Part shown: positions 25,966 through 34,805 of the stretch, piece by piece | How the letters are laid out: every line of letters starts with the position of its first letter | How positions within the stretch are numbered: position 1 is the stretch's first letter | Origin: Roseiarcus fermentans | Lineage (GTDB): Bacteria > Pseudomonadota > Alphaproteobacteria > Rhizobiales > Beijerinckiaceae | Assembly (NCBI RefSeq): GCF_003315135.1 | Contig: NZ_QNRK01000024.1 | Span: forward strand, 42,721 to 106,720 | DNA length: 64,000 nt | Direction of reading: 5' to 3' | Position numbers and translations under genes: made by a program | Notes under the pieces: model-generated | What the model was told of the DNA's origin: nothing | Seen by the model: the letters and a program-made list of their open reading frames with translations, nothing else | The model's database searches: none

Positions 25966-27291
25966 CTAGACGGCGGCCTCGCGCTCGTCGGCCGTCCGAG
26001 CGCTCGTCGTCCGGACGCCCTCGTGCAGCGTCAGGGCCTCGAACAGCGCCTCGGCCGACTCCCGCCAGGTCCGCAGGCGGCTCGCCCGAATGGCCGCGAC
26101 CGACGACCGGAAGAATTCGGCGTCCTGGACGAGCCGGATGATCGGCGAAGCGAAACTGTCGATTGCGTGCGGATCCGCGTAGGAGCAGAGCGCCCCGCCG
26201 ACTTCCGGCATCGAGGAGGTGTTCGACACGACGCAGGGCTTGCCGAACCAGAGGCTTTCTCCGATCGGCAGTCCCCAGCCCTCGATGAGGCTGGGAAAGA
26301 CGGTGAATTTCGCCCGCGCGTAGAGAAAGGCGAGTTCCGCGTCCGTCGGCGTCTCGAGCCAGACATAAGGGCCCGCGGGATCGCCGCGCCTGAGGGCGCG
26401 AATCGCTTCGCTGGCTCGCCATCCGCGCTTTCCGGCCACCACCAGCCGCGGCCAGCCGGGGCCCATCTCGCGCGCGAGCTTTTCCCACAGGCCGAGCAGG
26501 GGAAGCTGGTTCTTTCTCGCCTCGATCGTGCCGACGCAGAGGACGAAGGGCTCGCCGTCGCGGTCGAGCGCGGCGACGCGCGGGCTTGGCGCTTCGTCCG
26601 GGACAAAATTGCGCGGGGCGGCCGAGAACTCGTGCGCCAGCGGCACGATCCGAACCGGGGACGCATTGCGGGGCGCGCCGACGGCATGGCGGGCGCGTTC
26701 GATCTGGGCCTGCGAATGCTTCGAAACGGTCAGCGCGCGCGTCGGCAGCCGAAGCATGCGCTCGTAGAGCGGGCGGCAATTGCTGTTCGCCAGGTCGGGC
26801 GCGACGATGGGAAGAACGTCGTGATACAGCACCACGACATCGCAACCGGCCTTCGCCGCCTGCTCGTAGATTCGCACGCTGCGCGGATGCGCCCAGAAGG
26901 CCCCGCCAACGTAGAGAGAGCTGGACGGGCCGAATCGGGGCATCGGCGACGCCACCGCGTCTCGCAGCCGCGCTGTCGCGCTGCGAACCTTCAGTGCGCC
27001 GTTCGCCCGGGCGTCGGCGAACGTCCGGCGCGAAAATCCAACCGGCGGCGCCAGTTGAAAAAGGCGGCGAATCTGCAGAAAGACCGCCTCGTCCCCGAGC
27101 GAATGCGGGTCCTGAAAGAGAGGCGCGAGATCCGCATGGGCGCCGTGCAGGTTCGCGAACACGTCGACGCTGAGTTCGCGATGGCCGAGAAGATAGCGAG
27201 CGTATTCGATCTGAACACGCTGCACGCCGGTCATGGAACGACACGCCGACGCATGGGCGGCCACGTCCGTCAAGTCAAAGTGGAGCGTCAT
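25966..27291 (-). CDS. Family-4-type glycosyltransferase
   Basis: The roughly 441-residue protein has the GT-B fold. The C-terminal half carries FVLCVGTIEARKNQ, LVVAGKRGW and the sugar-nucleotide site FPSLIEGWGLPIGESLWFGK with the conserved EGxGLPxxE pattern of GT4 retaining transferases. The N-terminal half begins with the TGVQRVQIEYAR acceptor-side helix common in capsule and O-antigen mannosyl- or rhamnosyltransferases. The ATG at 27291 was preferred to the TTG at 27300. It is divergent from the capsule-export genes and probably builds the same polymer. Confidence 0.88.
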   Translation of the reverse strand: MTLHFDLTDVAAHASACRSMTGVQRVQIEYARYLLGHRELSVDVFANLHGAHADLAPLFQDPHSLGDEAVFLQIRRLFQLAPPVGFSRRTFADARANGALKVRSATARLRDAVASPMPRFGPSSSLYVGGAFWAHPRSVRIYEQAAKAGCDVVVLYHDVLPIVAPDLANSNCRPLYERMLRLPTRALTVSKHSQAQIERARHAVGAPRNASPVRIVPLAHEFSAAPRNFVPDEAPSPRVAALDRDGEPFVLCVGTIEARKNQLPLLGLWEKLAREMGPGWPRLVVAGKRGWRASEAIRALRRGDPAGPYVWLETPTDAELAFLYARAKFTVFPSLIEGWGLPIGESLWFGKPCVVSNTSSMPEVGGALCSYADPHAIDSFASPIIRLVQDAEFFRSSVAAIRASRLRTWRESAEALFEALTLHEGVRTTSARTADEREAAV

Positions 27292-27532
27292 CAAACTCAA
27301 TTAGCGGAGAGTCGCGAAACCGCCAAGGCGAGACCGTCCGCGCTCGCGTGAAGGGAGGTCGACCGGTCGCAATCATTCGGATAAACGGGACACGCTCTGA
27401 GCGGACCTCCTGCAGGCGTCTGACACAGCGTGAACACAGTCGGGCGCTACGTCAAGTCCGCAGACGCAGCATTTGGAACGGACGCTGACTTTCCGGCGCC
27501 GGCACGATATAAGGCCGGTTGACGGTGTTGGT

Positions 27533-28747
27533 ATGTCGGACGACGGGGGCCTGATTCTGGGAATGAGGGTATCTTTGCTCGATGTGTCTTCCGGCGAGGT
27601 CGATCCGAGGACGGACAGCGGCGCGCGAGGGGACGGTTCCCCGCTCGGCCGTGTGTGGGAACGGGCTCGACGGTGGCTGACCGTCGGCGTCTTCTCGGCG
27701 CCCACGATCCTGGCGGCGATCTACTTCGGTCTCGTGGCGTCGCCGCGCTACGAGTCGGAAACTGAGTTCATTGTCAGGGGCATCAGCAGCAGCACGGCTG
27801 CTCCCGGCCTGGAAAGCCTGATGCATGCGTTCGGGATTTCGCGCTCGAGCGACGACTCCAACGTGGTGATGGATTACCTGGCTTCGCGGCAAGTCCTGTC
27901 CGAACTCGAGGCGGCGCTGCCGCTGCGCCAGATGTACGGTCTCAAAGAGGCCGACGCTCTGTCGCGCTTCCCTCGCCCGTTTCTCGGCGACAGCTTCGAG
28001 TGGCTCTACCACTACTACGGCGATCGCGTCTCGGCGATCCTGGATACGGACACCGGCATCGTGACCGTCACCGCCGAGGCCTTTCGGCCGGAAGACGCCC
28101 AGGCCATCACGCGGCGCCTTCTGGCGCAGGCGGAGGCGCTGGTCAACGCCATGAACGCCCGCCTCGAGGCCGGCACCGTGCAAACCGCCGAAACCACGGT
28201 CGCGGAGGCGAGGAAGGCCGTCCTCGAGACGCATGACGCGGTGACGCGATTCCGAAACGCCGAGTTGGTGGTCGATCCGGCGCAGAACGCAATTGCGCAG
28301 TTGACGACGATCTCCACGCTTTCTGCCCAGGTCGATCAGGTTCTTGCGCAAATTGCGCAGACCAACACGATTTCGCCCTCCAGTCCGTCGGTCGCCCCGC
28401 TGAGAGCGAAGGCGGATGCGCTCGCCGCCCAGATCGCGTCCGAGCAGAGGGCGCTGGCGGGCCCTCGCTCCGCCGTCGCCGACAAGGTGTCGGCCTACGA
28501 GCGGCTGGCCCTGCTGAGGACCCTCGCGGACTCGGGTCTCGATGCGGCCACGACGGCGCTCACCCAGGCGCGGGCCGACGCCCGCCGCCAGCACGTGTAT
28601 CTCGAGGTGATCTCGGCGCCGAATCTTCCCGACGAGTCGACGCAACCGCGGCGGATTCGATCGGTTGCGACCGTGTTCGCCGTCTCCTGCGCCGCAGCGG
28701 CGATATGGTGGCTCCTCACAGTCGGAGTTAGGGAGCACGGTCAGTGA
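27533..28747 (+). CDS. KpsE/CtrB-family capsule export inner-membrane protein, copy 1
   Basis: This 404-residue protein has the KpsE topology: a cytoplasmic N-terminus, a membrane helix at about 49-68, a large periplasmic coiled-coil domain and a C-terminal membrane helix at about 378-398. The ASPRYESETEFIVRG segment after the first helix is the family's PCP-like motif. KpsE-type proteins link the ABC exporter (KpsMT) to the outer-membrane channel (KpsD). The start was set at the ATG at 27533; ATG 27563 is also possible. The stop overlaps the start of a second KpsE-like gene. Confidence 0.85.
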   Translation: MSDDGGLILGMRVSLLDVSSGEVDPRTDSGARGDGSPLGRVWERARRWLTVGVFSAPTILAAIYFGLVASPRYESETEFIVRGISSSTAAPGLESLMHAFGISRSSDDSNVVMDYLASRQVLSELEAALPLRQMYGLKEADALSRFPRPFLGDSFEWLYHYYGDRVSAILDTDTGIVTVTAEAFRPEDAQAITRRLLAQAEALVNAMNARLEAGTVQTAETTVAEARKAVLETHDAVTRFRNAELVVDPAQNAIAQLTTISTLSAQVDQVLAQIAQTNTISPSSPSVAPLRAKADALAAQIASEQRALAGPRSAVADKVSAYERLALLRTLADSGLDAATTALTQARADARRQHVYLEVISAPNLPDESTQPRRIRSVATVFAVSCAAAAIWWLLTVGVREHGQ

Positions 28748-30018
28748 GCGACAGCGACGTGGAGAAGCCTCCGGCGACCCGCACGGATCCCGCCAAGAGT
28801 GCGATCGCTGTCATGGCCGGGGAGGGCGTGCCCGCCATTGCGGAAGCCAGCCTGAAGACGCTGGCTGTCCGTCCGCAACTCCTCACGGCGATGGCGGACG
28901 CGCCGGCCTTCGAGCCCCAGGCCGGCGCGATCGGCTGGCGCTGGTTGTTCGTCCTCACGGTCGTGCTGCCCATGGCGGCAGCCTGCGTCTACCTTCTGAC
29001 CTACGCCGCGCCCCGGTACGCCTCGTCCGTCAGCTTCATCATCCGCTCGGCCACGCCGCAGGCCGCCGCCGCCCCCCTCTCCTCGGTGACGCAGGGAGCC
29101 AGCAGCACGATCGCGCTCGACGAGACGAACGCGGTCCAGGCCTACCTGACCTCGCGCGACGTCGTGGACGAACTGGCGAAGAACGACAATCTGCGCGCGA
29201 TCCTCGGGCGGGCGGACAAAGATTTCCTGTTCCGGTATCCGACCTTCTGGCTGCCGGACAACAAGGAGTATCTCTACGAACGATTCCAGTGGATGGCGGA
29301 CGTCAACGTCGATCCGATCACCAACATCAGCACGATCGAGGTCAACGCCTTCACCGCCGAAGACGCCAAGGCCGTCGCCGAGGCGATGCTCGGCTATGCC
29401 GAGGCGCTGGTGAATCAGATGAACGAGCGCGCCTACAAGGACGGGCTCGACAACGCCGAGCGCTCCGTCACGGAGGCGAAGGACGATCTCGATTCGGTCG
29501 AAAGCGCCCTGAAGGCCTTTCGCAACGCCTCGGGCTCGGTCGATCCCAGCCTCGTCGCGCAATCCAAGCTTCAGGTGATTCAGGGCCTGTCGACCGAATT
29601 GGCCGAGGTCGAGGCCTCGATCGCCCAGCAGGCGACGATTGCGCCGAACGCGCCGTCGCTCGCCGGGCTCCGCGCGCAGGCCGATTCGTATCGCAAGGAA
29701 ATCGGAAAGCGTCAGCTGGAGATCGCCGGTTCCGTCGGGTCCGAGGCCGCCAAGCTCGAGCAATACGAAAAACTCGTCCTGCAGCGCGACCTCGCGGGCA
29801 AGGCGCTGGCCGTCGCCTCAGCGGAGCGGGACCAGGCGCAGCAGGATACGGAGAGCCAGCACCTTTACGTCCAGTTGATCAGCAAGCCGAACCTGTCGAC
29901 CGATTTCGCCAAGTACCCGCGTGTCAGCTTGGACCTGCTGGCGCTGCTGGCGATTTGCCTCGGTGTCTTTTTCCTGCTTCGCCAGCTGGGCGGCATCGCC
30001 GCGGAGCATCGCTTGTGA
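28744..30018 (+). CDS. KpsE/CtrB-family capsule export inner-membrane protein, copy 2
   Basis: At 424 residues it is a paralogue of the preceding gene: helix at about 64-87 followed by AAPRYASSVSFIIR, the same SRDVVDEL, FTAEDAKAVAEAM and ESQHLYVQLISKPNL segments, and a C-terminal helix at about 393-415. The two differ through most of their length, so this is an old duplication. The N-terminal cytoplasmic tail is longer (about 60 residues). GTG start overlapping the previous stop (GTGA). The coiled-coil part spans about 225-365. Confidence 0.88.
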   Translation: MSDSDVEKPPATRTDPAKSAIAVMAGEGVPAIAEASLKTLAVRPQLLTAMADAPAFEPQAGAIGWRWLFVLTVVLPMAAACVYLLTYAAPRYASSVSFIIRSATPQAAAAPLSSVTQGASSTIALDETNAVQAYLTSRDVVDELAKNDNLRAILGRADKDFLFRYPTFWLPDNKEYLYERFQWMADVNVDPITNISTIEVNAFTAEDAKAVAEAMLGYAEALVNQMNERAYKDGLDNAERSVTEAKDDLDSVESALKAFRNASGSVDPSLVAQSKLQVIQGLSTELAEVEASIAQQATIAPNAPSLAGLRAQADSYRKEIGKRQLEIAGSVGSEAAKLEQYEKLVLQRDLAGKALAVASAERDQAQQDTESQHLYVQLISKPNLSTDFAKYPRVSLDLLALLAICLGVFFLLRQLGGIAAEHRL

Positions 30019-30755
30019 CCACCCTCCCTTCGCTCGCGGTCATCGACGGCAATCCGGGCGACCGTCGTCAAATCCCCGCGCTGCCGCAGACTGGCGGCGC
30101 GCCGCAGCGCTCCCTCCGGGTCGAGCGCCTGACGAAAGCGTACCACTCCCAGATCGGCGTCAGGCGTGTGCTCGACGGCATCTCCTTCGAGGTGCGTGAA
30201 GGAGAAAAGATCGCCGTGCTCGGCCGCAACGGCTCCGGCAAATCCACGCTGGTCAAGTTGCTGGGCGGCGTCGAGTATCCGACGTCCGGCACGATCACAC
30301 GCGGCCTGTCGATGTCCTGGCCGCTCGGTTTCGTCGGCGGCGTCACGTCGAACATGACCGGCGCCGCGAGCGCCCGCTTCGTCGCGCGGCTCTACAATCG
30401 CGACGAGCGCGAGGTGCTCGATTTCGTCGACGATTTCGCCGAGCTGGGGCGACAGCTCTACATCCCGCTCTCGGTCTATTCTTCGGGAATGCGCTCCCGC
30501 CTGATGTTTGCGCTCACCTTCGCGGTCGACTTCGAATGCCTGCTGATCGACGAGGTGATGTCGGTGGGCGATCAGCGTTTTCACGCCAAGTGCCATGAAA
30601 TGCTGTTCGGGCGGAAAAACCACGCCATGATCCTGGTGAGTCACGACCCGGGCATCATCAGGGAATATTGCCGCACCGCCCTGGTTCTGAAGGCCGGGCG
30701 TGGAAGAGTTTTCGACGACCTCGAACTCGCGCTGAAGATCTACTCGACTCTCTGA
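30015..30755 (+). CDS. kpsT: KpsT-type polysaccharide ABC transporter ATPase
   Basis: KpsT is the nucleotide-binding subunit of the exporter that moves group 2-type capsule across the inner membrane. The 246-residue protein has Walker A GRNGSGKST (about residue 73), the degenerate signature YSSGMRSRL and Walker B CLLIDEVMSVGD typical of KpsT/Wzt ATPases, plus SHDPG as H-loop. About 35 extra residues precede the conserved start. The GTG start overlaps the previous stop. The permease KpsM is usually encoded next to it but is absent here. Confidence 0.92.
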   Translation: MTTLPSLAVIDGNPGDRRQIPALPQTGGAPQRSLRVERLTKAYHSQIGVRRVLDGISFEVREGEKIAVLGRNGSGKSTLVKLLGGVEYPTSGTITRGLSMSWPLGFVGGVTSNMTGAASARFVARLYNRDEREVLDFVDDFAELGRQLYIPLSVYSSGMRSRLMFALTFAVDFECLLIDEVMSVGDQRFHAKCHEMLFGRKNHAMILVSHDPGIIREYCRTALVLKAGRGRVFDDLELALKIYSTL

Positions 30756-30857
30756 CGCCAGGGGCGGCCCGAGGCCGTGTCGCAATAATCTTTACGGCGT
30801 TGGGAGAACACTGTAAAACATCCCGTGACTTGACGTTGGCGACGCTTGGACAAAACG

Positions 30858-31661
30858 ATGTGGTTAGTCAGTAAATTGTTGGGCTCGGATCGCAATGCAT
30901 CACGATCCGAGCGAGGCGATGCATCGAATTCCGACCCGGTCGACGCGACTCGGTCGGAGCAAGGACCTGCGGCTTCGCCGCTGACGGCGACGAGCTACGA
31001 CGAGCAGTATTACCGCGAACACGCCGACGCCGGGCTCGACTATTTGGGACACGGGTTCTGGCACGAGAGCTACGGGGCGATGGTGTCCGAGGCGACGCTG
31101 CAGGCCGGCTACGCCAGCCCGTTCGTCGTCGACGCGGGCTGCGCCTGCGGCTCCATCCTCAAGGGCTTCAAGAACACGGAGATTTTCGAGCGGGTTCTCG
31201 GCGTCGACCTGTCCGAACACATGATCGCCATCGGCCGAAAGCATTTCCGGTACCGGGACGAGGAACTGATCGCGGGGTCGATCGCCGAGATCCCGGTCGA
31301 GTCGGGGAGCGTCAGCCTCATGCACTCCGCCCAGGTGCTCGAACACATTCCCGATGAACTCATCGATCGCGTTTTCGACGAGTTCGCCAGGGTGCTCCGC
31401 CCGGGCGGGCGCGCGTTTCTCTGTCTCGACGCCATGCGAGAGGGCGAAACGAAGGAAATGTACATGGGGGACCCGACGCACGTGAACATCCAGCCGGTTC
31501 TGTACTGGACCGAAAAGCTGCAGAAGCGGGGGCTGTTGTTCGACATCGAGGCGTACAACCGCTTCGCGCGCTCGCAGCGTGGACCGACCGCCGGCGACCC
31601 GCGCTCTTTCTTCGATTCGTACCCCAACTGGAGCGCCTGGACGCTGATTCGAGCGGGCTGA
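30858..31661 (+). CDS. Class I SAM-dependent methyltransferase in the polysaccharide locus
   Basis: The 267-residue protein has SAM-binding motif I FVVDAGCACGSILKG, acidic motif II VLGVDLSEHM and the post-motif SLMHSAQVLEHIPDE of methyltransferase family 11/25 domains. A polar N-terminal tail of about 50 residues precedes the fold. ATG 30858 is preferred to the in-frame TTG at 30846. In a capsule locus it could methylate a sugar or a lipid anchor; the acceptor is unknown. Its base composition near the start (30776-30900) is less GC-rich than its neighbours. Confidence 0.85.
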   Translation: MWLVSKLLGSDRNASRSERGDASNSDPVDATRSEQGPAASPLTATSYDEQYYREHADAGLDYLGHGFWHESYGAMVSEATLQAGYASPFVVDAGCACGSILKGFKNTEIFERVLGVDLSEHMIAIGRKHFRYRDEELIAGSIAEIPVESGSVSLMHSAQVLEHIPDELIDRVFDEFARVLRPGGRAFLCLDAMREGETKEMYMGDPTHVNIQPVLYWTEKLQKRGLLFDIEAYNRFARSQRGPTAGDPRSFFDSYPNWSAWTLIRAG

Positions 31662-31707
31662 TGACACGCCGTCGCGCCGCCGCTCGAGAGGGGGAGGGTT
31701 CACGGCG

Positions 31708-32823
31708 ATGAGCAGAGTCTTCGCTCTGATCGGCACGCCCTCGCCTGTCCTCTACGCGACCATGAATATGGTGCGAGCGCTGATCCAGGTCGCCTTTGGA
31801 GACCATGACGTCTTCTGCGCCAACACGGCCGTTGAACTGGAGGCGCGGCTGGCCGACCTGTCCCGGGCCGGCGATCGCTGCGCCATGGCGTATTCCGACT
31901 ACCCTCAGAGGGAGGTCCTGGCGGCCTACGGCGCGTTGAGCGCGCCGCTCGTGATCTGCGCCGACGATTTTCTGACCGTCGCCCACTATTCCGTGGTTTC
32001 GCGCGAATACGGCGGAGTCGACGCGGCGCGTTTCGCTTCCATGGCCCTGGTCAACATCGAGCCGGTGATCTCGGCCCCGCCGGCGTTGTCGCTCCTCGTC
32101 AACGATCCCTCGATCCGGTTGCGCGATCTCGCCGCTCGCCTCGCCGATCTCTATCAGCTTCCGTTCGACGACGCGGCGCTCCGGGTCGTGCGGCGCGTGC
32201 TCGGACAAGCCGAAGACGGCGACGAAAGTCTGAACGACTACGCCGCGACATGTCTGACGGACTTCCGACCCGCCCGCGCGATGCTCGAGGACCGCAGTCC
32301 GCTCGAAAACGAACTCCTCGACGTTCTCGCCGGGAGTTACGCGCCAATCGCACAGGGTCGCAGCCTGGAAGCGCTGGAATGGCCGCCCTTCGCCTTGTTG
32401 CGCCCGGATTTCCCCGATCGTCTCACGGTCGGTCCGATCGACCTGACCGGTCCCGCGCGCTTCATTCATTATGGACCGTACTTCGCGCTCCCCGAAGGCC
32501 GGTGGTTGGCTGATCTCGTCATCGAAGTCAGCGAGTGCCTTTCGGACAACCAGATCGCCATCGACGTCGTCTCGGGAACCATTCTGACAGCGCGCAAGAT
32601 GAAGCTCCCGCCGCAAGGCGTTTACAGCTGCGAAATTCCGTTCGAGATCACCGTTCCGGCGAATCCGGTGGAACTTCGGTTGCAGCTGCTGACCGGCGCC
32701 ATCGAAGGCCAGCTCATGCTCCGCGGCATTCATTTGAGGCGTGTCGTCCCCGCGGACAGCGGCGGCGCCGAATTTTCCAGGCCGACCCGATCCTCGGGCG
32801 CCGATTCACGGACCGCCGCATGA
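31708..32823 (+). CDS. Unrecognised protein of the polysaccharide locus
   Basis: I do not recognise this 371-residue protein. It has no signal peptide or membrane helix and reads as a soluble alpha/beta N-terminal half (about 1-180, beginning VFALIGTPSPVLYATMNMVR) and a beta-rich C-terminal half (about 220-350, with WLADLVIEVSE and YSCEIPFEITVPANPVELRL) resembling a carbohydrate-binding or jelly-roll fold. It overlaps the next gene (ATGA) and follows the methyltransferase by 46 bases, so it belongs to the operon. A role in polymer modification or assembly is inference from context only. Confidence 0.75.
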   Translation: MSRVFALIGTPSPVLYATMNMVRALIQVAFGDHDVFCANTAVELEARLADLSRAGDRCAMAYSDYPQREVLAAYGALSAPLVICADDFLTVAHYSVVSREYGGVDAARFASMALVNIEPVISAPPALSLLVNDPSIRLRDLAARLADLYQLPFDDAALRVVRRVLGQAEDGDESLNDYAATCLTDFRPARAMLEDRSPLENELLDVLAGSYAPIAQGRSLEALEWPPFALLRPDFPDRLTVGPIDLTGPARFIHYGPYFALPEGRWLADLVIEVSECLSDNQIAIDVVSGTILTARKMKLPPQGVYSCEIPFEITVPANPVELRLQLLTGAIEGQLMLRGIHLRRVVPADSGGAEFSRPTRSSGADSRTAA

Positions 32824-34598
32824 CCACGAAGGAAGCTCAGCGTAGCTCTGTCGGCCCGCACTTCCACGTGCGGGAGGGAATCGGGCGACTCAACGCCACA
32901 GAGCTGCCCACGCACCGGCTTTCGGAGTTCGTCGGGCAATTGCTCGACGAGTTCGGAGCGTCGGAGTTCCGCGGCGCGGAACGGATCGTCGACGCCCTCG
33001 AGCGTCAGGGCAAGACGATTTCGGGCTATCCGCGGATCCGCCCCGCGGACTGCGACCGGTTTCTCGGCGCGATGCGCCTCGTGTTCGACTCGTACCATCG
33101 CTCTTTCGTCACCGCGGATCCCTGGATCGTGCGCCGTTTCGAGGAGGTTCTGGAAAACTTCCAGAAGACCGACGTGCGCTCCTATCCGCGCGAGCTGATG
33201 CGCGCCCGCACGCTTCAGGCCGAGGCGCTGCTGCTGCTCAACAACCCGCGCCAAGCGCTCGAACTCGTCAGTCCCTATGCGGACCGCATCTACAAGATCG
33301 AGGGTGACCGCGACGACATCCTCCGGATCATGCGGCTCGACTGCGAGGCCCGCGCTGCGCTGGGAAGGATCAAGGGGCTCGGCGAGATCGCCATCGCTCG
33401 GGCGCGGGCCGTGACGAGGCTCTGGCCGTTCGGGGTGCGCTCCATCGCCGCGTCCCTGTGCGACTTCATCAGTTTCTACCGCGCCCCCGTCGGCGACGGG
33501 GCGCTCGCCTGGATTCTGGCCGCCAGCGCCCGTCTGGCCGTCCGCTCGCGGGTTCCGGGGGGGCCGCTGCTGCGGCGCGCCGGGCGGATTCCCGCCCTGG
33601 CGACGAGTCAGGCGATCGCGTCCGTCTGCCTGTTTCTGCTGCTTTGGGGGGACTTGCGCTGGACGCAGCGTCCCCACGGTGTCGATCGCAAGGCGGCGAA
33701 AAAGGACATCGTGGTCACCCGGGCGATGGGAGGAATCGGCGACCTGCTGATGATGACCGCAGGCCTCCGCGCGCTCTCCAGGAAGCGGTCGACACGGATC
33801 AAGTTGGTCATCGAGAGAAAATTCTTCGACCTGTTCCGGAACAACCCCTATGTCGAACTGGTCGACATCGACGGACCCCCGCTCGACGTCGCCGAATGCA
33901 AGGTCTGGCGCAACCTCACCCTCTGCCCCGCGGCGAAATACGAGTCGAAACGGACTCCGTTCGTGAAAAAAGGCCGTGTCCAACTGTTCGCCGGCGGAAT
34001 GGGCGTCGGAAAGAGCCTTCTGAACGCCCACGGATGGCACGTCGAATACGATCTCGACGAGGCGCAGAAGACATTCCGGGAGGACTTTCTGCGCGCGGCC
34101 GGGCTCGGGTCGCGGCCCATCGTCGGCGTCCAGCCCTACGCCCGGGACTCCTACAAGGACCACCAGGAGATCGCCCATTTCATCGCCGCGCTCAGCAAGC
34201 GCTACGATCTCATCATCTTCCATCACCTCGAAACCCGCTTCGGGGAAGGCCCGGGAATCGTGTCGACGGCGGGCCTGTCGCTCGCCAATTCGCTCTCCCT
34301 CGTTTCCGCTATCGAGGCGATGGTGTGCGTCGATTCGGCGTTTCTCCACGCGGCCTCCGCCTTCGACGTTCCCGTCGTGGCGCTGTTCGGTCCGACCGAC
34401 GGCAAACTGTTCACCCGGCATCACCGCAAGGCGACCGTGATCACCGCCAACGACCGCTTCGCCTGCGCGCCATGCTGGCGAAACGAGGACCTGCGCTGCA
34501 GTCTGACCGGCAAGTTCGGCCCGAGCCCCTGCATCGCCGCCATCGATGTCCAGCCGGTGCTCGACGCGGTCGAGAAGGCGCTGCGACAGGATCGCTAA
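32820..34598 (+). CDS. GT9 (ADP-heptose-type) glycosyltransferase domain protein with a long novel N-terminus
   Basis: The 592-residue protein ends in a heptosyltransferase-like GT-B domain (about 300-592), with TRAMGGIGDLLMMTAGLRAL at its start and CVDSAFLHAASAFDVPVVAL followed by FGPTDGK near the end. Waa-type heptosyltransferases are about 350 residues, so about 290 residues are additional. That N-terminal part is helical, with LQAEALLLLNNPRQALELV resembling a TPR-like pair, and I cannot name it. The start ATG at 32820 overlaps the previous stop. Three Cys in the final 60 residues (CAPCWRN and RCSLTGKF) could bind a metal. Confidence 0.82.
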   Translation: MTTKEAQRSSVGPHFHVREGIGRLNATELPTHRLSEFVGQLLDEFGASEFRGAERIVDALERQGKTISGYPRIRPADCDRFLGAMRLVFDSYHRSFVTADPWIVRRFEEVLENFQKTDVRSYPRELMRARTLQAEALLLLNNPRQALELVSPYADRIYKIEGDRDDILRIMRLDCEARAALGRIKGLGEIAIARARAVTRLWPFGVRSIAASLCDFISFYRAPVGDGALAWILAASARLAVRSRVPGGPLLRRAGRIPALATSQAIASVCLFLLLWGDLRWTQRPHGVDRKAAKKDIVVTRAMGGIGDLLMMTAGLRALSRKRSTRIKLVIERKFFDLFRNNPYVELVDIDGPPLDVAECKVWRNLTLCPAAKYESKRTPFVKKGRVQLFAGGMGVGKSLLNAHGWHVEYDLDEAQKTFREDFLRAAGLGSRPIVGVQPYARDSYKDHQEIAHFIAALSKRYDLIIFHHLETRFGEGPGIVSTAGLSLANSLSLVSAIEAMVCVDSAFLHAASAFDVPVVALFGPTDGKLFTRHHRKATVITANDRFACAPCWRNEDLRCSLTGKFGPSPCIAAIDVQPVLDAVEKALRQDR

Positions 34599-34805
34599 AG
34601 CCCCGGACGTTTCATGGCGACGGCCGCCCGATCGGCGGAGTGGGCGGCCCGTGTCCGCGGCGGCGGCCGGCTCGACTCAAGCCGTCCGAGCGACGCTTGC
34701 GTCGCCCCATTTCTCCCCGGCGGCTCGGTGAGCCGACTTCACCTTGTCGAAAGGTCCCGCCAGGCGGCCGGGCCGGAGGAAAACCCCCCGGCTCGGCCCC
34801 CATTC

